Shown here: one piece after another, positions 11,885-26,626 of the stretch
Numbering within the stretch: the first letter of the stretch is position 1
Layout: every line of letters begins with the position of its first letter
Origin: Sipunculus nudus
Taxonomy: Eukaryota; Annelida; Sipuncula; Golfingiida; Sipunculidae
Reading direction: 5' to 3'
NCBI GenBank assembly: GCA_026874595.1
Contig: CM049306.1
Location: forward strand, 27,893,519-27,957,518
Length of the DNA stretch: 64,000 bases
Position numbers and translations under genes: made by a program
The notes under the pieces: model-generated
Databases searched by the model: none
The model's input: only the letters and a program-made list of their open reading frames with translations
What the model was told of the DNA's origin: nothing

Positions 11885-14800
11885 CTGGAAAAAATAGGAA
11901 ATTATTAGGTGACAAGGGCTTTTCACAGTTCAAAGATCATTCAATTTAGTCTCACTTGAAAAAATTTCAACACTATCAAAATGCAGGTTACTAGCACTCC
12001 ACACTAACATAAACCTGTCTCTAGTCATATTAAAAATACATATACGATGGAACCTGTCTGAAAGGCTACCTGTCTAACATGACCACCTGTCTATTAATTA
12101 GAGCCTTGACAGAACTGAAAGCATTCACACTGGTTATTACTGACCTGTCCACCAAAGGTGGTCTTATAACACAGGTAAATTCACTTTTTGTGCTTAGACT
12201 CAAGATTTTTAATATGAAAAAGTGAAGAAAAGTGTTAATAATTTTCTCATATTATATATCAAAGAAAATACTTATCAAATATACACATAATAATACAAAT
12301 GAATACCTGTCAGTGAAAACCTGGTTAGAATACATGAGCTTATTAAACTTTGCAGCCCACATCAACATGGCCTAAGGAAATCTACTATATGCCTTTGGTG
12401 AAATGCTGATATTATACTTACAGATATTTCACCACAAGCATGCCTTCCTGAATTGTGTGATGTATGAACCCATTACAACAATATATTGGCTGCAGTTTTC
12501 ATACCACAAGGATGCAGGAACATGAAGCATTTTGTCAATGAAAAGCTACAGCTGGATGTAATAACATCGGCTCCCATCATACAGTCTGTCTCCCCCTACC
12601 CTGACAAACCCCACGCCCCTGTGGTGACACCAGCAGGTGGCTATATCTGCTTGTACTAATGTAACATCACTTCCATTTATAGCGGCCCCTTTTGTATCTT
12701 AACTTCTCAGTCTCTGCCATTAAAGCTCTTTTATTCTGAACCATAAAAACTGGAAACTGATAATATATAATGACATACCAGACAAGTATCACTTTATATT
12801 GAATAATTCAAACAAATGCATATAATTAGTAAAAGAAAACATTCTTTTTTTATGTCATACCCACTGTATAATAACAAAATATCTAGGTCCTTTGACTACA
12901 ATGTTACATTGCCATTTATACTATAGTTACGTCCCTTTGTATGTGACCAACTGATACCAGACCTTATCAAATTGGACCATAAACACTGCTAACTGGTGGT
13001 ATATAATGACATACTACATGGGTATTACTTTATTTATCATTACCAAAACAATTGCTTTGTGTTAAATATATGGAGGGAAAGACAAAAATAAAATTTTTTG
13101 TAGTATATGCTCATGCAGATCTCTTTTGGTAAGTTTAATCATTTATGTTCTTTGGTGTTAGCAAATTCAATTGTGTTTCAGGTGTTAATTATTTATTATC
13201 TTATTGTTTTCATGTTTTTGTGGTGTATTATTGTGTTACCAAAAAGGAAAGTTAAGCCACTGGTGGAAACTCAGATAAATGTACCAGAGGTAGCCGTCCA
13301 AACAGACAATTTCTTAAAAGAAGTCATATATCACTTGAGTTGCAGACATGATAAATGATTCAAGCAGACACACTTGAAATATTGAACATTTTACAGTTGT
13401 AGGGGCTGGAACGGGACCACTTTTATAGCGCCTTTACTTAAAGTAACTTTGCTGGGACAGCAGGATGTAAAGCTGCAAGTACCTTCTCCCTCCATTGGAT
13501 CAAATGTCAAATTAGGCAATGCTGGTCCAGGGATGGAGTAGATCAAAGGCTTGGGCTGTTCTAATGAGAATGTAACAAATGGTTCACATTACCAGCCCAA
13601 ACAACTCCATATATTCTTTCAGTGGCAGTTTTGCAGGCTACTTCCAACTGGTGTGCATTGGTAAATGCAGCATTATTCCTCCCAAACCAGCAATAAATGA
13701 TGGCACTGGCATACTCTCAGGTTTTCAAGTGGGTCATGTACCAAGATCCTGTAAAAAGATCATGCCCTGACTCCCTGGACCCCCTGTGACTTAGCTCAAA
13801 AACAGCCTCAAGTAGGGTACCTTAAATGCAGACAGACAAATAGCCAATGTTAACCCTGGACATTTTCTGTCCAGATGTCAAGAAAAATGGGGCATTTTCT
13901 GTCATTGCTCAATGTCTTTGTTGTAGTGACCTGACCAGACTTGGAAACCAGGCTAGAATGCTGCCTTAAGCAATGGAAAAAAAGTTTCTGTTATAAACTT
14001 AATGTAAGACAAGCTTCGTTCTGTACATAATACCCAGCAAACACTTTTTACTGCAACAAAACTCATTAAAATTAATTTGAGCCTCCCTGCTGTCAGCAGA
14101 AGGCTTTCAAAGTTTTTTGGGGGACAATTTTGCTCTTAGCTGTACTGGCTATAATTATCACGCTGTTTTTCTTTGAATATTTTTGGCAAATTAGAAAGCT
14201 GCATACACCTGTTGAACTAGATAATGGAGAATTAAATTAAATCATGTCATTACTGCTAGATATCTATGGTCATACATCTAAGGTTTAATATGCCAACATT
14301 TTTTATTCAGATGATACATTTGTATACACAAACCTATTTTAATCATATACCACAATTTGATGGTAACAATATTTACCTATAGTAAAAGCACCTATAATCA
14401 AATTACCATAATGTATAATTCTTAAAATCCAACAAAGATTAACAACAGTTTTTTGGGACTCTTCTGATACACTCCTACCACTTTAGTTATTTATTCACAA
14501 AAATATTTGAACATACTGAGATAAGCAATTTTTAAGTATCTGGCTTATTTCATGTTTGTTATTTCATTAGTTTTTTGTGAACATAAGTTCTGTATCAGCT
14601 CTTCACAATTCATTAACCCCTGATTTAACAAAGAGGAAAAATAAAAAATAAAAAAAAAATAAATTTCTGGAACCAAGATATATTACTTAAAAAAGGGTTT
14701 ATAGCATATTTCTTGTATCAGAGTCCCTCCCCAATGATTTTTCTAATGGATCATCAAATATATAGGAGTCAGCAGCATTATTTATTACATGAAAACAGGC

Positions 14801-16441
14801 TAGATACTTGTCAACCAGTGGTTTTATTCCACAGTAATTATTGCAAGCACATTATCTCATACAGAATCAATAACTCTGGTAATAAAGTATAATATGAATA
14901 TGAGATTGCACTTAAAGAGTTTAGACTCCTACTACTAGAACTACAGGAATGCCTTTTTTCCACCTAATATGCCTACCTAATAGTTTATATATGACTACAC
15001 TAACATACGAGAGCTAGAACAGATGGTCATTTGCTACTTTATGGAGCCTGAGATATTCTCATGTTCTTTGGAGAATATTTAACAGCCACACTGTAACATG
15101 TTAGAAATTTGGCCTGCAGTTATAAAAGTAACCACAAGTTTACAATGAAACACATGCTGGTTCCCCCTATCAGTATTTTATGTAGGGAACAGTCTATGAC
15201 CCCCCACTTGACCCAGTCACATTGTACAATAATTCGTCTTTTAAATGGGCCTTTATCATGGAATTTCACCTCACTATGTTGTAACAACCTGCACTAAAAT
15301 CTCCATTTGTGGCTTGCTCTAGTTTATTATGCCTGGTTTTTGTAACTCATGGCCGTTGATGGGAATGTTTCTGCTCCAAAAGCTCCGATAACTTCTAAAC
15401 CATTATCCAATTAGGCTGACATTAATAATTCATGTTTCTGTTGACTTAAAATTATGAACAGTCATGATGACTTTAACTGTCGCTAAACAATTCCAATGCT
15501 GGTTAATACACAAGGAGTGATAAAACTTACTTTTCTGAATGGTTTATAATCCATAAAGCCAAACCATTTCCCTCCTACACAAGTTTAACATCTGTCAGTG
15601 AAAATGAGATACCACAGTTATGAGAGCTACAGGCATTTTAACATGCGCTTTAATTGTTCAGCAGCTTTTTCCCTGTCATTCACAGAGCATAATGCAATAT
15701 TCTATTGTCAGTATCATGTGTAGCATATAAGAAGGACCTGAAAGGCTTTTATCACTGGACAATGCTGGCAGATCCAGGGACGCATGGCTGGTTCCCATGG
15801 CCCTGATTGGTCATGTGAGAATGCTAGACTGGCATCTACCTCAAATATATGCTTACTCATGCTTTTCTACAGTCCTCACTGAACCTGGTACCTATTACAA
15901 CTTGATCTTGTTATTAGACCATGGGGCTCCTGGAATTCTGGATGCCCAGTGTAGCCAGGGGTGAGCTGACGCTTGGCCCCTCCCCACAAAAGCTTTGTCC
16001 CTACTATGCATTCCTCACCATTCTACAATCTATTAAACTGTTGTTAATTCAGTAACCATACGCTATTCTACTAAATTCATATTTATAACAGCATGTCAAT
16101 TAAAATGATAGCATTCCTTACAGCAAAACACCAAAATACCATTATTTGAAAAGGATCAGCCTCAGATACATGATCACTGTATAAATATTAAACTCATTTC
16201 TTCATAACAGAATGATGTTTGTATTATTCCTATAAACATTCTAGCCTTAATTTAGCTGTATTAAAATTGGCGAAAAACCAATTGGTTATTTAAAGAGAAA
16301 ATTGAAAAAATACAGTAATAGTTTCATGGGTTTATCAATAAAGTATCGTGTCACTCAAATCTCATGACAAAGAAATGCTGGTGTTTGATAGGGCTGAGAC
16401 ACTTCGTCATTATTAAAGACAAGGCCAAGGTCACTGCTTAC
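11885..16441 (-). other. 4.6-kb intron of the PDZRN-like gene
   Basis: Intron within PDZ2. AT-rich, with poly-A/T tracts near 14.64 kb. No exon, RNA gene or repeat family was recognised. Confidence 0.75.
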
Positions 16442-16504
16442 CTGCAGGATCTGGTCACCTTCTCTAATACGTCCATCACATGCTGCTATACTACATGGCT
16501 CAAT
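16442..16504 (-). CDS. PDZRN3/4-like exon: central part of PDZ2
   Basis: A 63-bp micro-exon (21 codons, phase 0/0) with acceptor AATTCCAG and donor CAG|GTAAG. The translation is I-E-P-C-S-I-A-A-C-D-G-R-I-R-E-G-D-Q-I-L then Q. This is the family signature after beta-C of PDZ2: (P-x)-S-I-A-A-x-D-G-R-I-(R/H)-E-G-D-(R/Q)-I-(I/L)-Q. It is near-identical to vertebrate PDZRN3/4, with Cys in place of Lys before D-G-R. The split before I-N-G mirrors the split before V-N-G in PDZ1, suggesting that the intron position was inherited with the domain. Residues 201-221 of the model. Too short to appear as an independent open frame. Confidence 0.95.
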
Positions 16505-19500
16505 CTGGAATTACACAATATTTTTGGAATTCATTACATATTTCTCACAGATCTAACCATACAAAGTGATGTGAATAAATAAACATGTTGTATCAATAAT
16601 CCACATCCCTTCAGTGTGAACAAAATACACATGAAAATTCAATCTTGCTTTGATCATGTAGAGTCAAATGGTATAAAGGCTAAATGATTCATGTGGATGA
16701 TACTTTATCCTGGTATTATTATTGATTTTATAGGCCAATCTTAGTGGTCTACCAGTATTTACGATATTCATTTAGCAAAAAGATAAAGACCAGGAGGTTA
16801 GAACAAGCATCAACCATCTATCACATAGGGATTTATGAGTGTGAAAAGTTGTGTACACAGAAATGATGAGCTGGTGGCCCATGACATACCAGTTCCTGCA
16901 GATAAATAGATCATCCATATCATCTGGCAGGGTGTGCCATTAACCCTGCATTAGCTACAGAGTGACACCCCAAGTACCTAGAAGCCCCCAGTTGGGACAT
17001 TGCTGCCAGAACAGCAGAGCCCATCACGGGGTCTGCTGGCATAAGAAAACAAATACAGGACTGGTCATACCAGAACATTAGAGCCTGTTGTAATGAAGTA
17101 TAGATGAAGTAGAGAGAGGCTGGTCAGCCATTATTTCAGCATCCGCTACTGATGCACATGCTGCAGTGATGCTGTAAATAGCTCCAGCCCAGTCTGTAGT
17201 CAATTTGAACATGGGTGACCCCATGAACCAGCCAGGCCAGTGCAGGGCACAAGAGAGTTGGGTGACTATCTAACCCTCCTGCCAAATCTGATAGCAGAAC
17301 TGGGGTGTCAATTTTATCACAACATGGACTTGTAATAACACCAGCTGCTGACCCCTCCTGTATGCATCTGGCACTCAAACATGCTATTTTCTTAATACAA
17401 ATGTTTGGGGAAATTCTCATATTATACTTTTATCTGAAGTTCACTTGTAAAACCATGTTTATATCATTGACTAAACTAATGTTACAACTGTAGACACAAG
17501 CTGACAAGTACACTCTAAGCTAGGCATGATGTTTCACAAGTGCACAGGGTTCCTCTCACCCATCGTGTTATTTCTAGGAAAGCGCTACATGTAAAATTTG
17601 GGGAATTCTCTCTGTGTTTATTGAGGCCAGAAAATAGTGCTGCAATAATATTAGGTTATCTGTACTACTAGACCATGAACATATTTTTATCCAACACTGA
17701 TTCACCTTTCCAATCACTGAATCACCTGAGTGTTTTCCTCCAAATTCTGGTTTTGAACACAGTGAGACAGTCAGACATGTTTTTGTTCATCACTGGATCA
17801 CTAGAGAATAATTATCTCATGGACAGAAAATTTCATGCTATGATTAATAATTCAAGTCTACAAGATAATGTGGCATATGAAAAGAACACAGAAACCTCTT
17901 CAATAGAAATTATCCTATTTTTTAAACAATCACACTGATGCCAAAACAAAATAATTGAAAATACACTAGAACTTGATATAACATTAGAGCTCAAATCACA
18001 TTTAAAATGATGATGAGTCACACTGATGACAAACTCCTTCATGATATAAGGTCACCCAATAACAGTGGAATGGAAGATCTAAACATATCAAACATAACTG
18101 ACTTGTGATAAAATTCCTTAATGTTTACAATGAATGAAAGTATCAAGTAAAAATTGTCTCTATTTGACCATGAAAATTATAAACTTTATCCATCTCATTT
18201 CAACACAAATAAATTTATGTATTATGGTTTTCTATTAGACCATGAGTTTAGATTTACATTTTAATCTATAACTTTTCCATACTTTCCAAATGATCCTGTT
18301 ATATATGAATTTCTCACACAGCAGAGAATGTTTATTTCCAACAATGTTTTCATTTAAAATTAATTCAAATATAATTCATTACACTAAATTTCTGTATTTA
18401 TAGTAAAGTTACTGCAAGAAAGCAGTTACAATTACACTTATTATGTACTTGACCAAGATTTAATAACTGAACAATAACTCAAATATTTTTCAAGTTAATA
18501 TTTTTAACAGTTGAAAAGAAAAACAGAAAATCATAGAGGAATCAGCATATATGACAATGATTCTGTCATCCACAAGTGAGCCGGCAGATGGACAGTAAGT
18601 TGCAGCAGTAACACCCCTGCATGGATTGCCTGCTGAGGCATACTAAAACACCAGGTAATGGTTTCAGTTACCGGTATAATGTGCCACATCAAACGCATCC
18701 AGGCACTCACACAACACCGCTCTGCATAAAATATCCTCTTGATAACCTTTAGGTTATAATGTCATGACCCATCAACCCTATCCCTCTAGCTGCCCTAACA
18801 CCCTGGATGTTATTGTTAAATAGCCATATTTGGAAAAACTTACTTTTATTGCTGTTTCTTTTAAGGGTCATCCCAAGTAAAACAGCTTCCTGAGATAGGT
18901 TTTATCAATGTCTACACAATTATATTGATAAGTGTGATTATGAAGTTAATGTAAAGCTCTGAATGAAATAAGATCAATCAGATAAATAATATTATTTCAG
19001 GAAGCTTAAGTACTATACATTATTAATCACAGACAAGCTTTATTTGAAGTTTATAGGCATAGCTCTTCAATTAAAATACCAGCAGTATACCATAATTCTG
19101 GCATGCAACCTGCAACATCTGGGGTTTAATGTGTATGCAAAATGGTAGCCCCCATGAGCAGTTTTGAGAAATAAACCTGTCGGGGTATAATAAGGGCGAT
19201 GGGATGTGACAAAAGAGTACTCCAAGGACAGTGTCCAGGTGAGAATCTGTGGAGAGATTGGTGGGAAGTTTGCAGCAGAATAACAATTTTTTGGAAATCA
19301 CCCAAATCCTCAAATTATATTAAGATCCCAGTGGTGAAGACAATTAAAGAAAAATAATAAAATATAAAATCAGTCATTTACATGAGGATTAACCGGGTAC
19401 CACTGGTTGCCTTTCACCTCTACATGAGCATTAATTTTATTCAACGATTGTATCTCTGCCACTTACCCAGTAATTTTTCTATTTTGAGGCTTAATGAACA

Positions 19501-20942
19501 GATGTTCACTGCAACAAGTAAAGGTGTTCTATTTAGAGAACCAGAGCTAAAAGATGTTAAAGTTACAGCAGAAAAATGATAGTGACTGAAGACAGGACCA
19601 GTTGTAATAAAGCTAATGATTATGACAATGATGTCAGTATTGCCATGGTATCACTGAGAGAACCAGGAGCAGGTTTAAATAAAACAAGAACAGGAAACAA
19701 AAGAAACAAAAGAGCAGCTTGATGAATGAGACTGGATGAAGACAATAAAGGATGAAGATAATGATAATGATGCCAGCCCCTGACAGAACAGTTCACCACT
19801 ATGTAGCTGTCATTTTTTCTCAAGACTGCCAGGTCTTAGAACTGTGAGTCTCTGCAGTATAAAGACAACCGCTGTACTGGCAGACCACAGTGCTGGCACC
19901 AGTTCATGGCAGGAGACGGCGCTCCCCTCAGGACATGTATGGTGAACCTTGGGTATCTCTCTATGATAAAACCTTCCAGTCTTCTGGCTTCATGAATCTT
20001 TGATTTGTACCATAAACTCTAGACCTGGGGAGTGGTAACTGGGTGATAAAAATTGTCACTGAACTCATCCACTGCTACTTTACACAGGGAACATGAGCAC
20101 CATGAGTGCCCTCAGGATCTTAATGATCCAAGAAGCAACCAGCATGGCCTACTGCTGTCCAAAACCAGCATGCCCACTCAACAAGCTTCACTCAACCAGT
20201 TATAACTTGACCCAATTGTCCATCTACAAGAAAATGCCTGCGATGTAATTCCAACTTGAAAGGAATGAATAAACACTTTTTTTCATCAAGCATGGTGTCA
20301 TTTCCTTTCAACTTACTTCTTTCCCCCCTGGGAAATTTGTACTGTACTTTTGACCTTTTTTGTGTCCAAGCAAGAAACCTTACCTTCAGAAACACTTTGG
20401 GTTTCACACCAACCTGCGTGTTTCTTAAATTAATCATATTCGAGGATTGTATCATGTGGGGAAAAAATAAACCATCTTGGCTGGGTCGCATGACAGCCTC
20501 TTCACAGTAATGTGGTTTCCAAAAGAACCAACCAATCAAATACTACATCATATACCAGAATTTGTAACTCTGCATGCAACAGAGCAACTCTGTGTGACAG
20601 GTGTAATTAATTATTTCAAGGGATCTGTCACTTTATATTTCAACACCTTCCAGTAGAGGTCAACTATGATAAAAAATCCCTTTCAGGTTTTCCCATGTTA
20701 AAGGCATGACAAAGCCTGTGATAAAGCAGAATTCTCAGTTGAAAATATCGCAAGTGACAGTGAGTTGACCGCTGCTGGGGCATGAGCACTGCTCAAGGAC
20801 CAGTAACTGTAAATGAATAAATACAAGTTGACAATATCATCATTATATCCTGTGAAATGTAGTGAGACAAAGGCCATTTATTGCAGATGAGCTCTGAAAT
20901 AACTGAATGGCTAATGTATGTGAGACACATTAATGTACCCAC
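16505..20942 (-). other. 4.4-kb intron of the PDZRN-like gene
   Basis: Intron within PDZ2. It contains a 115-codon minus-strand open frame (20192-20539). This is not compatible with insertion into the contiguous PDZ2 sequence, so I treat it as chance. Nothing else was recognised. Confidence 0.75.
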
Positions 20943-21041
20943 CTCACTGATGTAGATATCAGTAACATCATCATCTGGAGACCCATAATACAGAGTAAGT
21001 CCCACTTTTTCTTCACTGCTGCTCCGATGCAATGTCACCTC
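20943..21041 (-). CDS. PDZRN3/4-like exon: start of PDZ2
   Basis: A 99-bp exon (33 codons, phase 0/0) with a strong acceptor CTCTTGCAG and donor GAG|GTGGGT. It begins E-V-T-L-H-R-S-S-S-E-E-K and continues V-G-L-T-L-Y-Y-G-S-P-D-D-D-V-T-D-I-Y-I-S-E. This is beta-A, the carboxylate-binding loop (V-G-L-T in the place of G-L-G-F) and beta-B to beta-C of PDZ2. The vertebrate family reads K-L-G-L-T-V-C-Y-R-T-D-D-E-D at the same place, and the acidic loop D-D-D plus D-I-Y-I-S-E are retained. Residues 168-200 of the model. Together with the next two exons it gives a complete PDZ2 of the usual length. Confidence 0.93.
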
Positions 21042-24000
21042 CTGCAAGAGAAGTACAAAGAGATGAGAATCTGTCCTGATGTTATCTCACTGTGGGCGGG
21101 GTCTGCCCTTGTGGACCTTCAGAATGATCAAAGGAACCATTCCCCGACAAACAGGTCACAGGGGTACAGATTAATGGGTAGTAAGCAGTTATCTGGCATT
21201 CAAGATCTGTTTCTGCTTACCATATAGTCAACCTAAGCTCAGTCAATACACTGCTCTTCCCAGTCTGTAAGGAGCTGCACTGATGTAGAAACTCCCTTTT
21301 AAGTCTTTGTATCTTCATATGTCTGCCCTATAATAAACTTGTAAAATTAAACCTTAAGTGAAACCCACTTGGTCATTATAAGACATATCATTCCTCCCAA
21401 TTCTTTCTCCATTTCAGGTATTGGCTGCAGCTAAATCAACCATCTGTCACTTTAACTGTGGTACCATGACATTAATATCATGAAAAATTCCAGAGTGACA
21501 GACATCAGGCCACACACTTAATCTCTGAACACCAAATAAGGCTGATTCAGATATAATCCTCTGGTATGTAATGTCTATAACTCATGCTCACCACTGTGTC
21601 CATTTGTCTGACATGCCCAGTCCTGGGGATGGTTCAACACTGTCCAGACCTTTACTTATCACTGGTCTACAGTTCATGACAGGACTATGCCTCAAGTTAA
21701 CCAAATTAAGCTTTAACCTAATGGGACCTCTGCCCCCTGGAAGGAATAACCCAGTTTTATAGATCATTTTATTGAATGTCCATGGGGAAGTGAGGAGGAA
21801 GACACCTGCACGCCCAGAATACATCCCCAAACTGGGACGATATTCACAAAATGGAAGTTCTGAGTTGCGGCAGGATTAGCCTATGGTGCGGAGGATATCT
21901 GATTTCTGATAATCTCCCCAAATATAATCATATTGTTTGGCTGGGCAAATCTCTATCCAATTGGAGAATTTGATTGTGGTGTCCGGGAACCTGTTGAGGC
22001 TGTCCAGTGACACTTAATGTCCTGATCAATGGGGCACCAAGAGACACTGATCAATGGTTCATCCTGGCATGGTCCCACAGCCTCCAGCTAGCCATAGATA
22101 TACAGTTAACAGTTATAGACTGACTAATATATTCATGATTATATCTTCTAAAACAAGACCAGAAAGAAAATACATTGCAAATAGTTTTGTAACATAATCA
22201 TGAGTTTTGGTATAAGTGAATCAGTGAGTCTTCATAAAAACTTCCCATCTTCAATACTGGAACATAATTTGGGTGACATAAAACATTATTTGTATTTTCA
22301 AAACAGAATCTTCCAAGAATTCCCATTCATTTGAAGCATTATAAGAAATTCTTCAGTGGTAGTTAAATCACACCTAAATACTAACCAAGAAGCTTATACA
22401 ACTGGTTAATAACTGTTAATGATTACTAAATTCTGTGTAAAATAATTTAATATGTTTTAGTAATCTTCATACATATCAGCTGGTCATCTTAGAGCAGTTA
22501 AGACCTAGGAATTAGTTTTTATTAGACAGGTTATCACAGCAAAATCTACACTGACCGGTGGTCATTTGAATGTTAAGTTTAGCAAATAAGGTTAATGTCC
22601 CAGTTTTTTATTCCAGAGCAAAATGCAGGCCATGTTTTTTTCATAATGCATCACTTGTTTCATCCTAAATTGATCAGGAGGCTAATAGTGTTTAAATATA
22701 AATGAAATCAAAAAGGATGTGTATGACTTCTCATAAACCAATATAAACAAAACAAATATGCAGTTCACATACACATGCTGGCACTGATCAATCTCAGGTT
22801 CAGTCAGTATAATTTCTGAATCACTTTGAATACAGGAAAATAGGATTTTGTTTATGAAGTGTAGCCTTAGTAACAAATAAGAAACACTTGTTCATTGACA
22901 TTTTGAATTATAAAGCTTTGGGACTACATTTTTTACCAGTTAGGGCCAACATATGCTATTTTCATGATTCATGTTTTATATTCTTTTTCAAATATGTAGA
23001 TACAAGTCTTTATATTAATTTAAAATTATGAATAATTTGGATGATTACTCACATTCCTATGAACTGGGCCTTGGTTTAATTACATTTTAACTCTGCAATG
23101 AAGTAGGTAACTGCACCTAGACACTGCAAAAAATGTGATGATTTAAAACATGTTCCCTTGTTGGATCAGTGAAGACAAGCAATGGCTTTTTACAGCAGAA
23201 CTATGCTGCTGATTTATAAAACCTGTCATAAGAAGTAACAATTGCTACCCATTGCTTTGATAATTAAGAAGCATGCATGTAAATTGGCTAGTTGTCCCTT
23301 ACAAAAGACCCATTATGTCCCAGTCTGAATCTGGCTGCGGACTGCCTGAAGCCTTGAAACAAAAACCAATTTTATTTATGTTCATTTGCATGCAGCATTT
23401 ACTTTTTGTGCTGGCTTCAAATACGGTTTTACCACCAAAATGCAGCTGCTTTGGCCAACCTAGAGCTCTAGTGCTGCTGCTCAGTCACAAATTATCAGAA
23501 CCCATGGCCTTTCCTTCCTGCACTGTGGACTATCAGGCCGGTGCATTTTTGGCCATGATGTCTGTAATTCCCTGAAAATGGCCTATTTAGGACTGGGTTG
23601 GGGATGTAAAGTCTGCGAGGCAGCAACCTGATGCAGTCAGCCATGTTTTAAGTGTAGTATTGTTTCCTGGCAAGGCAGGTGCACTGAGAGGTGCTCCGTT
23701 ACTTTACAGGCGTATGTAGGCCATAAACCTGTCCCAAGTCAGGTGGTACCCACAGCACTGCTTTCTGTCTCAGGACTCTTGCTCAGATTAAGACTGTAAT
23801 AACTCCTGTTCTCAGCCAAGTTGATTTTGCTTTTAAGTCCTTAAACTGATGGTATAAACTTTAGTTTTTCCTTTGCTGATGCTTGTGTTTTTAAAAAGAA
23901 CTCAATTGAAAGTGCTGAAACTCTACCATTTATGATCTATACCATATTTGTTATCATTTGTTTTATGGCCCTGGTCATTATCTGGAGGAGATTCATCATA

Positions 24001-26487
24001 AGCTGGCAGGATATTCTTCACTAATATTCTTTATTAATGATATAAATGATTAATTTTGTGTCACTCTTTGTTTGTGCAGCAGCTTGCTCACAATTATGTG
24101 ATGTCTACAAAGTCACTTTTTATGCTTTATGATTAAGACATATGAGTATTTTATGGTAATAGTGCCCACTTTCATTATCTGTGCTGTTTACATATGGTGG
24201 TGCCGGGTCATGTTTTGGGAACCTGACATGGACAATCAACATAGCTATAATTCTAATATTTGTTTCCTACTGATGCAGAAGCCAACTGTAAGTCTGATAA
24301 AGATGAGGAGAATAAGAGAAAATCAGCAGGGAATAGAAATCTCCTAAAACCAAATTTCTACTCAACAAACAACTGTCAGTCTGCTAATATGATCATGTAC
24401 TAAAGTTCTTTGGACTGATTAAAAACACTGTGAAATAAACGGCTGGCCTTCAATAACATAGTGCAGTCATTGTAGCTGTTTCTTCTGCGCGAGTAAGCTT
24501 CTACCAGTCATCTTAATCATTCTTTTCACCAATATACATGGTTGACTTGTTTTGCAGTGCCAGGGGACTTTACCTCATTAACATATGCCAGACCAGATAA
24601 AACCTTGGGCAGCTCAGCCTGAATCACCTTCATTGTTTCTTCTTATTATTAATTCATATGCAGAATAGGCAGTGGCTTTAATAAACTCTGCTGCCATGTT
24701 ACTTCACAGCTGGTGGTATCCAAATAAAGGCATATATATCAAGTGAAACAGTACTGGCATATATAATTAAATATGCCTGTAATGTAATAAAAAATATGTT
24801 ATGTATATTAATGGAGTTGTTTGCAGAGTGGATATTCCATTAGTCCTGCTAAGGTTTCTGAATGTACATGATAATATTGATCCCTGTGCGGTGGAGAACA
24901 TGGTCAGTGGACCGCGTGTCCTTTGTGGTGGCACACTGCAGCAGGTAATGTTCTAATGGGCTCTTTCCTATACAAAGCACAGGTAGTGTGTGCATCAAAG
25001 CAGCCCTGATTTAATTGATACAAGCAGGAAATAAGGTTTGAGGCAGGTGAATACCTGATCAAACGTGGAATCAATAAGAATCAGTAGCTCCACCCTTGCC
25101 CCTGCCGTCAAGTATTGAGCTGCAACCTGACTTGAGGCCAGTGTAGACTAGTTAAAAATTACCCATCAACTTTATCCAGGCCAATCAGAAAATCACACAA
25201 TCTCTACCAAAAATATCAATCATGCTAAGCAATTATATCCTGTTTATTTTACCATCAAGCTATGGATTTCTGTTTTACACAAGCTTGACTTGGAGGCTGA
25301 TAGAGAGCCCGTGTGACAACTGTCAACTCCCTTGACAAGGAGAATAAACGCTGGCTTTCCCCAGCAATTACTTTTAGAGGGTTTTATAAGGGGGCAGTAG
25401 TGGAGGGCAGTCTCTACATGGGACTTGACACTGAAAGGTTAGCCCCCACATCCAATTGCAATCAATGCATGTTTTACTGGATGAATACTTGAAGATGACA
25501 GTCACACAGTCTGCCACTGAGACTGCTTTCCAGTGAATAAACACTCAGCCTGAAAATCCCAGACCCATTTACATGAGCGGTGCTTAAGAACTTCCAAATA
25601 AATTTGGTCTTCACCCACAACTCATCGTGCTGGTTTAACCGATGTGATCACCTTCAGTGGGCTGTAACTGATGAGGATGTTCCATCAAAAGTGTTTTATA
25701 AACTGCGGCCAGTGTATATAACATAAGCAAAGGTACTTCCAGTGATATGTTTAACTTGTGATTGATTGTAACTCAATGCTGCTGACTAATCCAACATGAC
25801 CTTGAACTTGCTCTCGTTGTTACCAACACCTTAGGTGCTGGTTTGACACTATCAAAATATTGACTTTAGAGTTTGATTTTGAACATGTGAAAGAGAAAAA
25901 AAAGGCACAAGACATTGATGTTTCACAGGTTTGTCAGTAAAACAATGGTTGTGGATTCTTCATTGAATCATCTATTGTTGATTGAGATACAATCACTCAA
26001 GGCCCAAAAACCAGATACACCAGCTGTTTCATCAACCTGTAACAAACGCCAGGTAAATACCAGGTGTCTTGTTACACAGAAAGCCCCGAGGACATGTCAT
26101 GTCACATTACAGCAGCCAATACCGGGCCCTGCTGTAAACTGACACTGTTACACTCACTGATCAATATTATGTTCAAGGTGGATCATATACCTAGCCTTTA
26201 CACAGACTTGGGGATTATAAAAAAAATGAACAAAATGCCATGCACCATATAAAGATTAATGCTCATGCCCAATCCTAACAATTATAACTCAATACCATTT
26301 CGATGTTCACATGTTCACCTAAACATCCAGGTTCATTTAATTTGGATTAATATTCAACAAAATGAATTAAATTTAAAAATATGATTCTCTTACTTTTTAC
26401 ACAGCAAAAGCTGAGCTTCCACTGAACACTTGGTGACTACATATATCTAGTGATTTATATATGTTTGATCTTGTTTTGAATAATTAC
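21042..26487 (-). other. 5.4-kb intron of the PDZRN-like gene
   Basis: Intron between the acidic linker exon and the first PDZ2 exon. Mostly AT-rich, with a more GC-rich patch near 25.3-25.45 kb. No exon or repeat family was recognised. Confidence 0.75.
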
Positions 26488-26626
26488 CTCATATTCAACA
26501 TCTATCTGTCTTTCATCTTCATACATATCATCATAGTCCATTCCATTGGTCATCTCAATATCTGTTAGACCAAGGTCACTATTAGGGAAGGCAACTGGAT
26601 GCCTTGATGCTGGTTGCCATAGACTT
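26488..26626 (-). CDS. PDZRN3/4-like exon: acidic linker before PDZ2
   Basis: A 139-bp exon. Its first base completes a Gly codon begun in the 31896-32146 exon (GG|A), followed by 46 codons, ending in phase 0 at GAG|GTAATT. The acceptor is CATTTCAG. The translation ends in a dense acidic stretch with Tyr: M-D-Y-D-D-M-Y-E-D-E-R then Q-I-D-V-E-Y-E. This fits the segment before PDZ2 in vertebrate PDZRN3/4 (E-Y-Y-D-P... followed by E-x-E-E-V-(D/E)-L), which is also acidic and leads directly into PDZ2. The first half (S-L-W-Q-P-A-S-R-H-P) has no counterpart I recognise. Residues 121-167 of the model. It is too short to appear as a long open frame, and the phase match on both sides is the main evidence. 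Confidence 0.85.

Noticed and set aside
20192-20539. 115-codon minus-strand frame with an internal AAG|GTAAGG
   Set aside because: It sits in the intron between two exons whose joined sequence matches PDZ2 without a gap, so it cannot be an ordinary exon of this gene. No similarity recognised.
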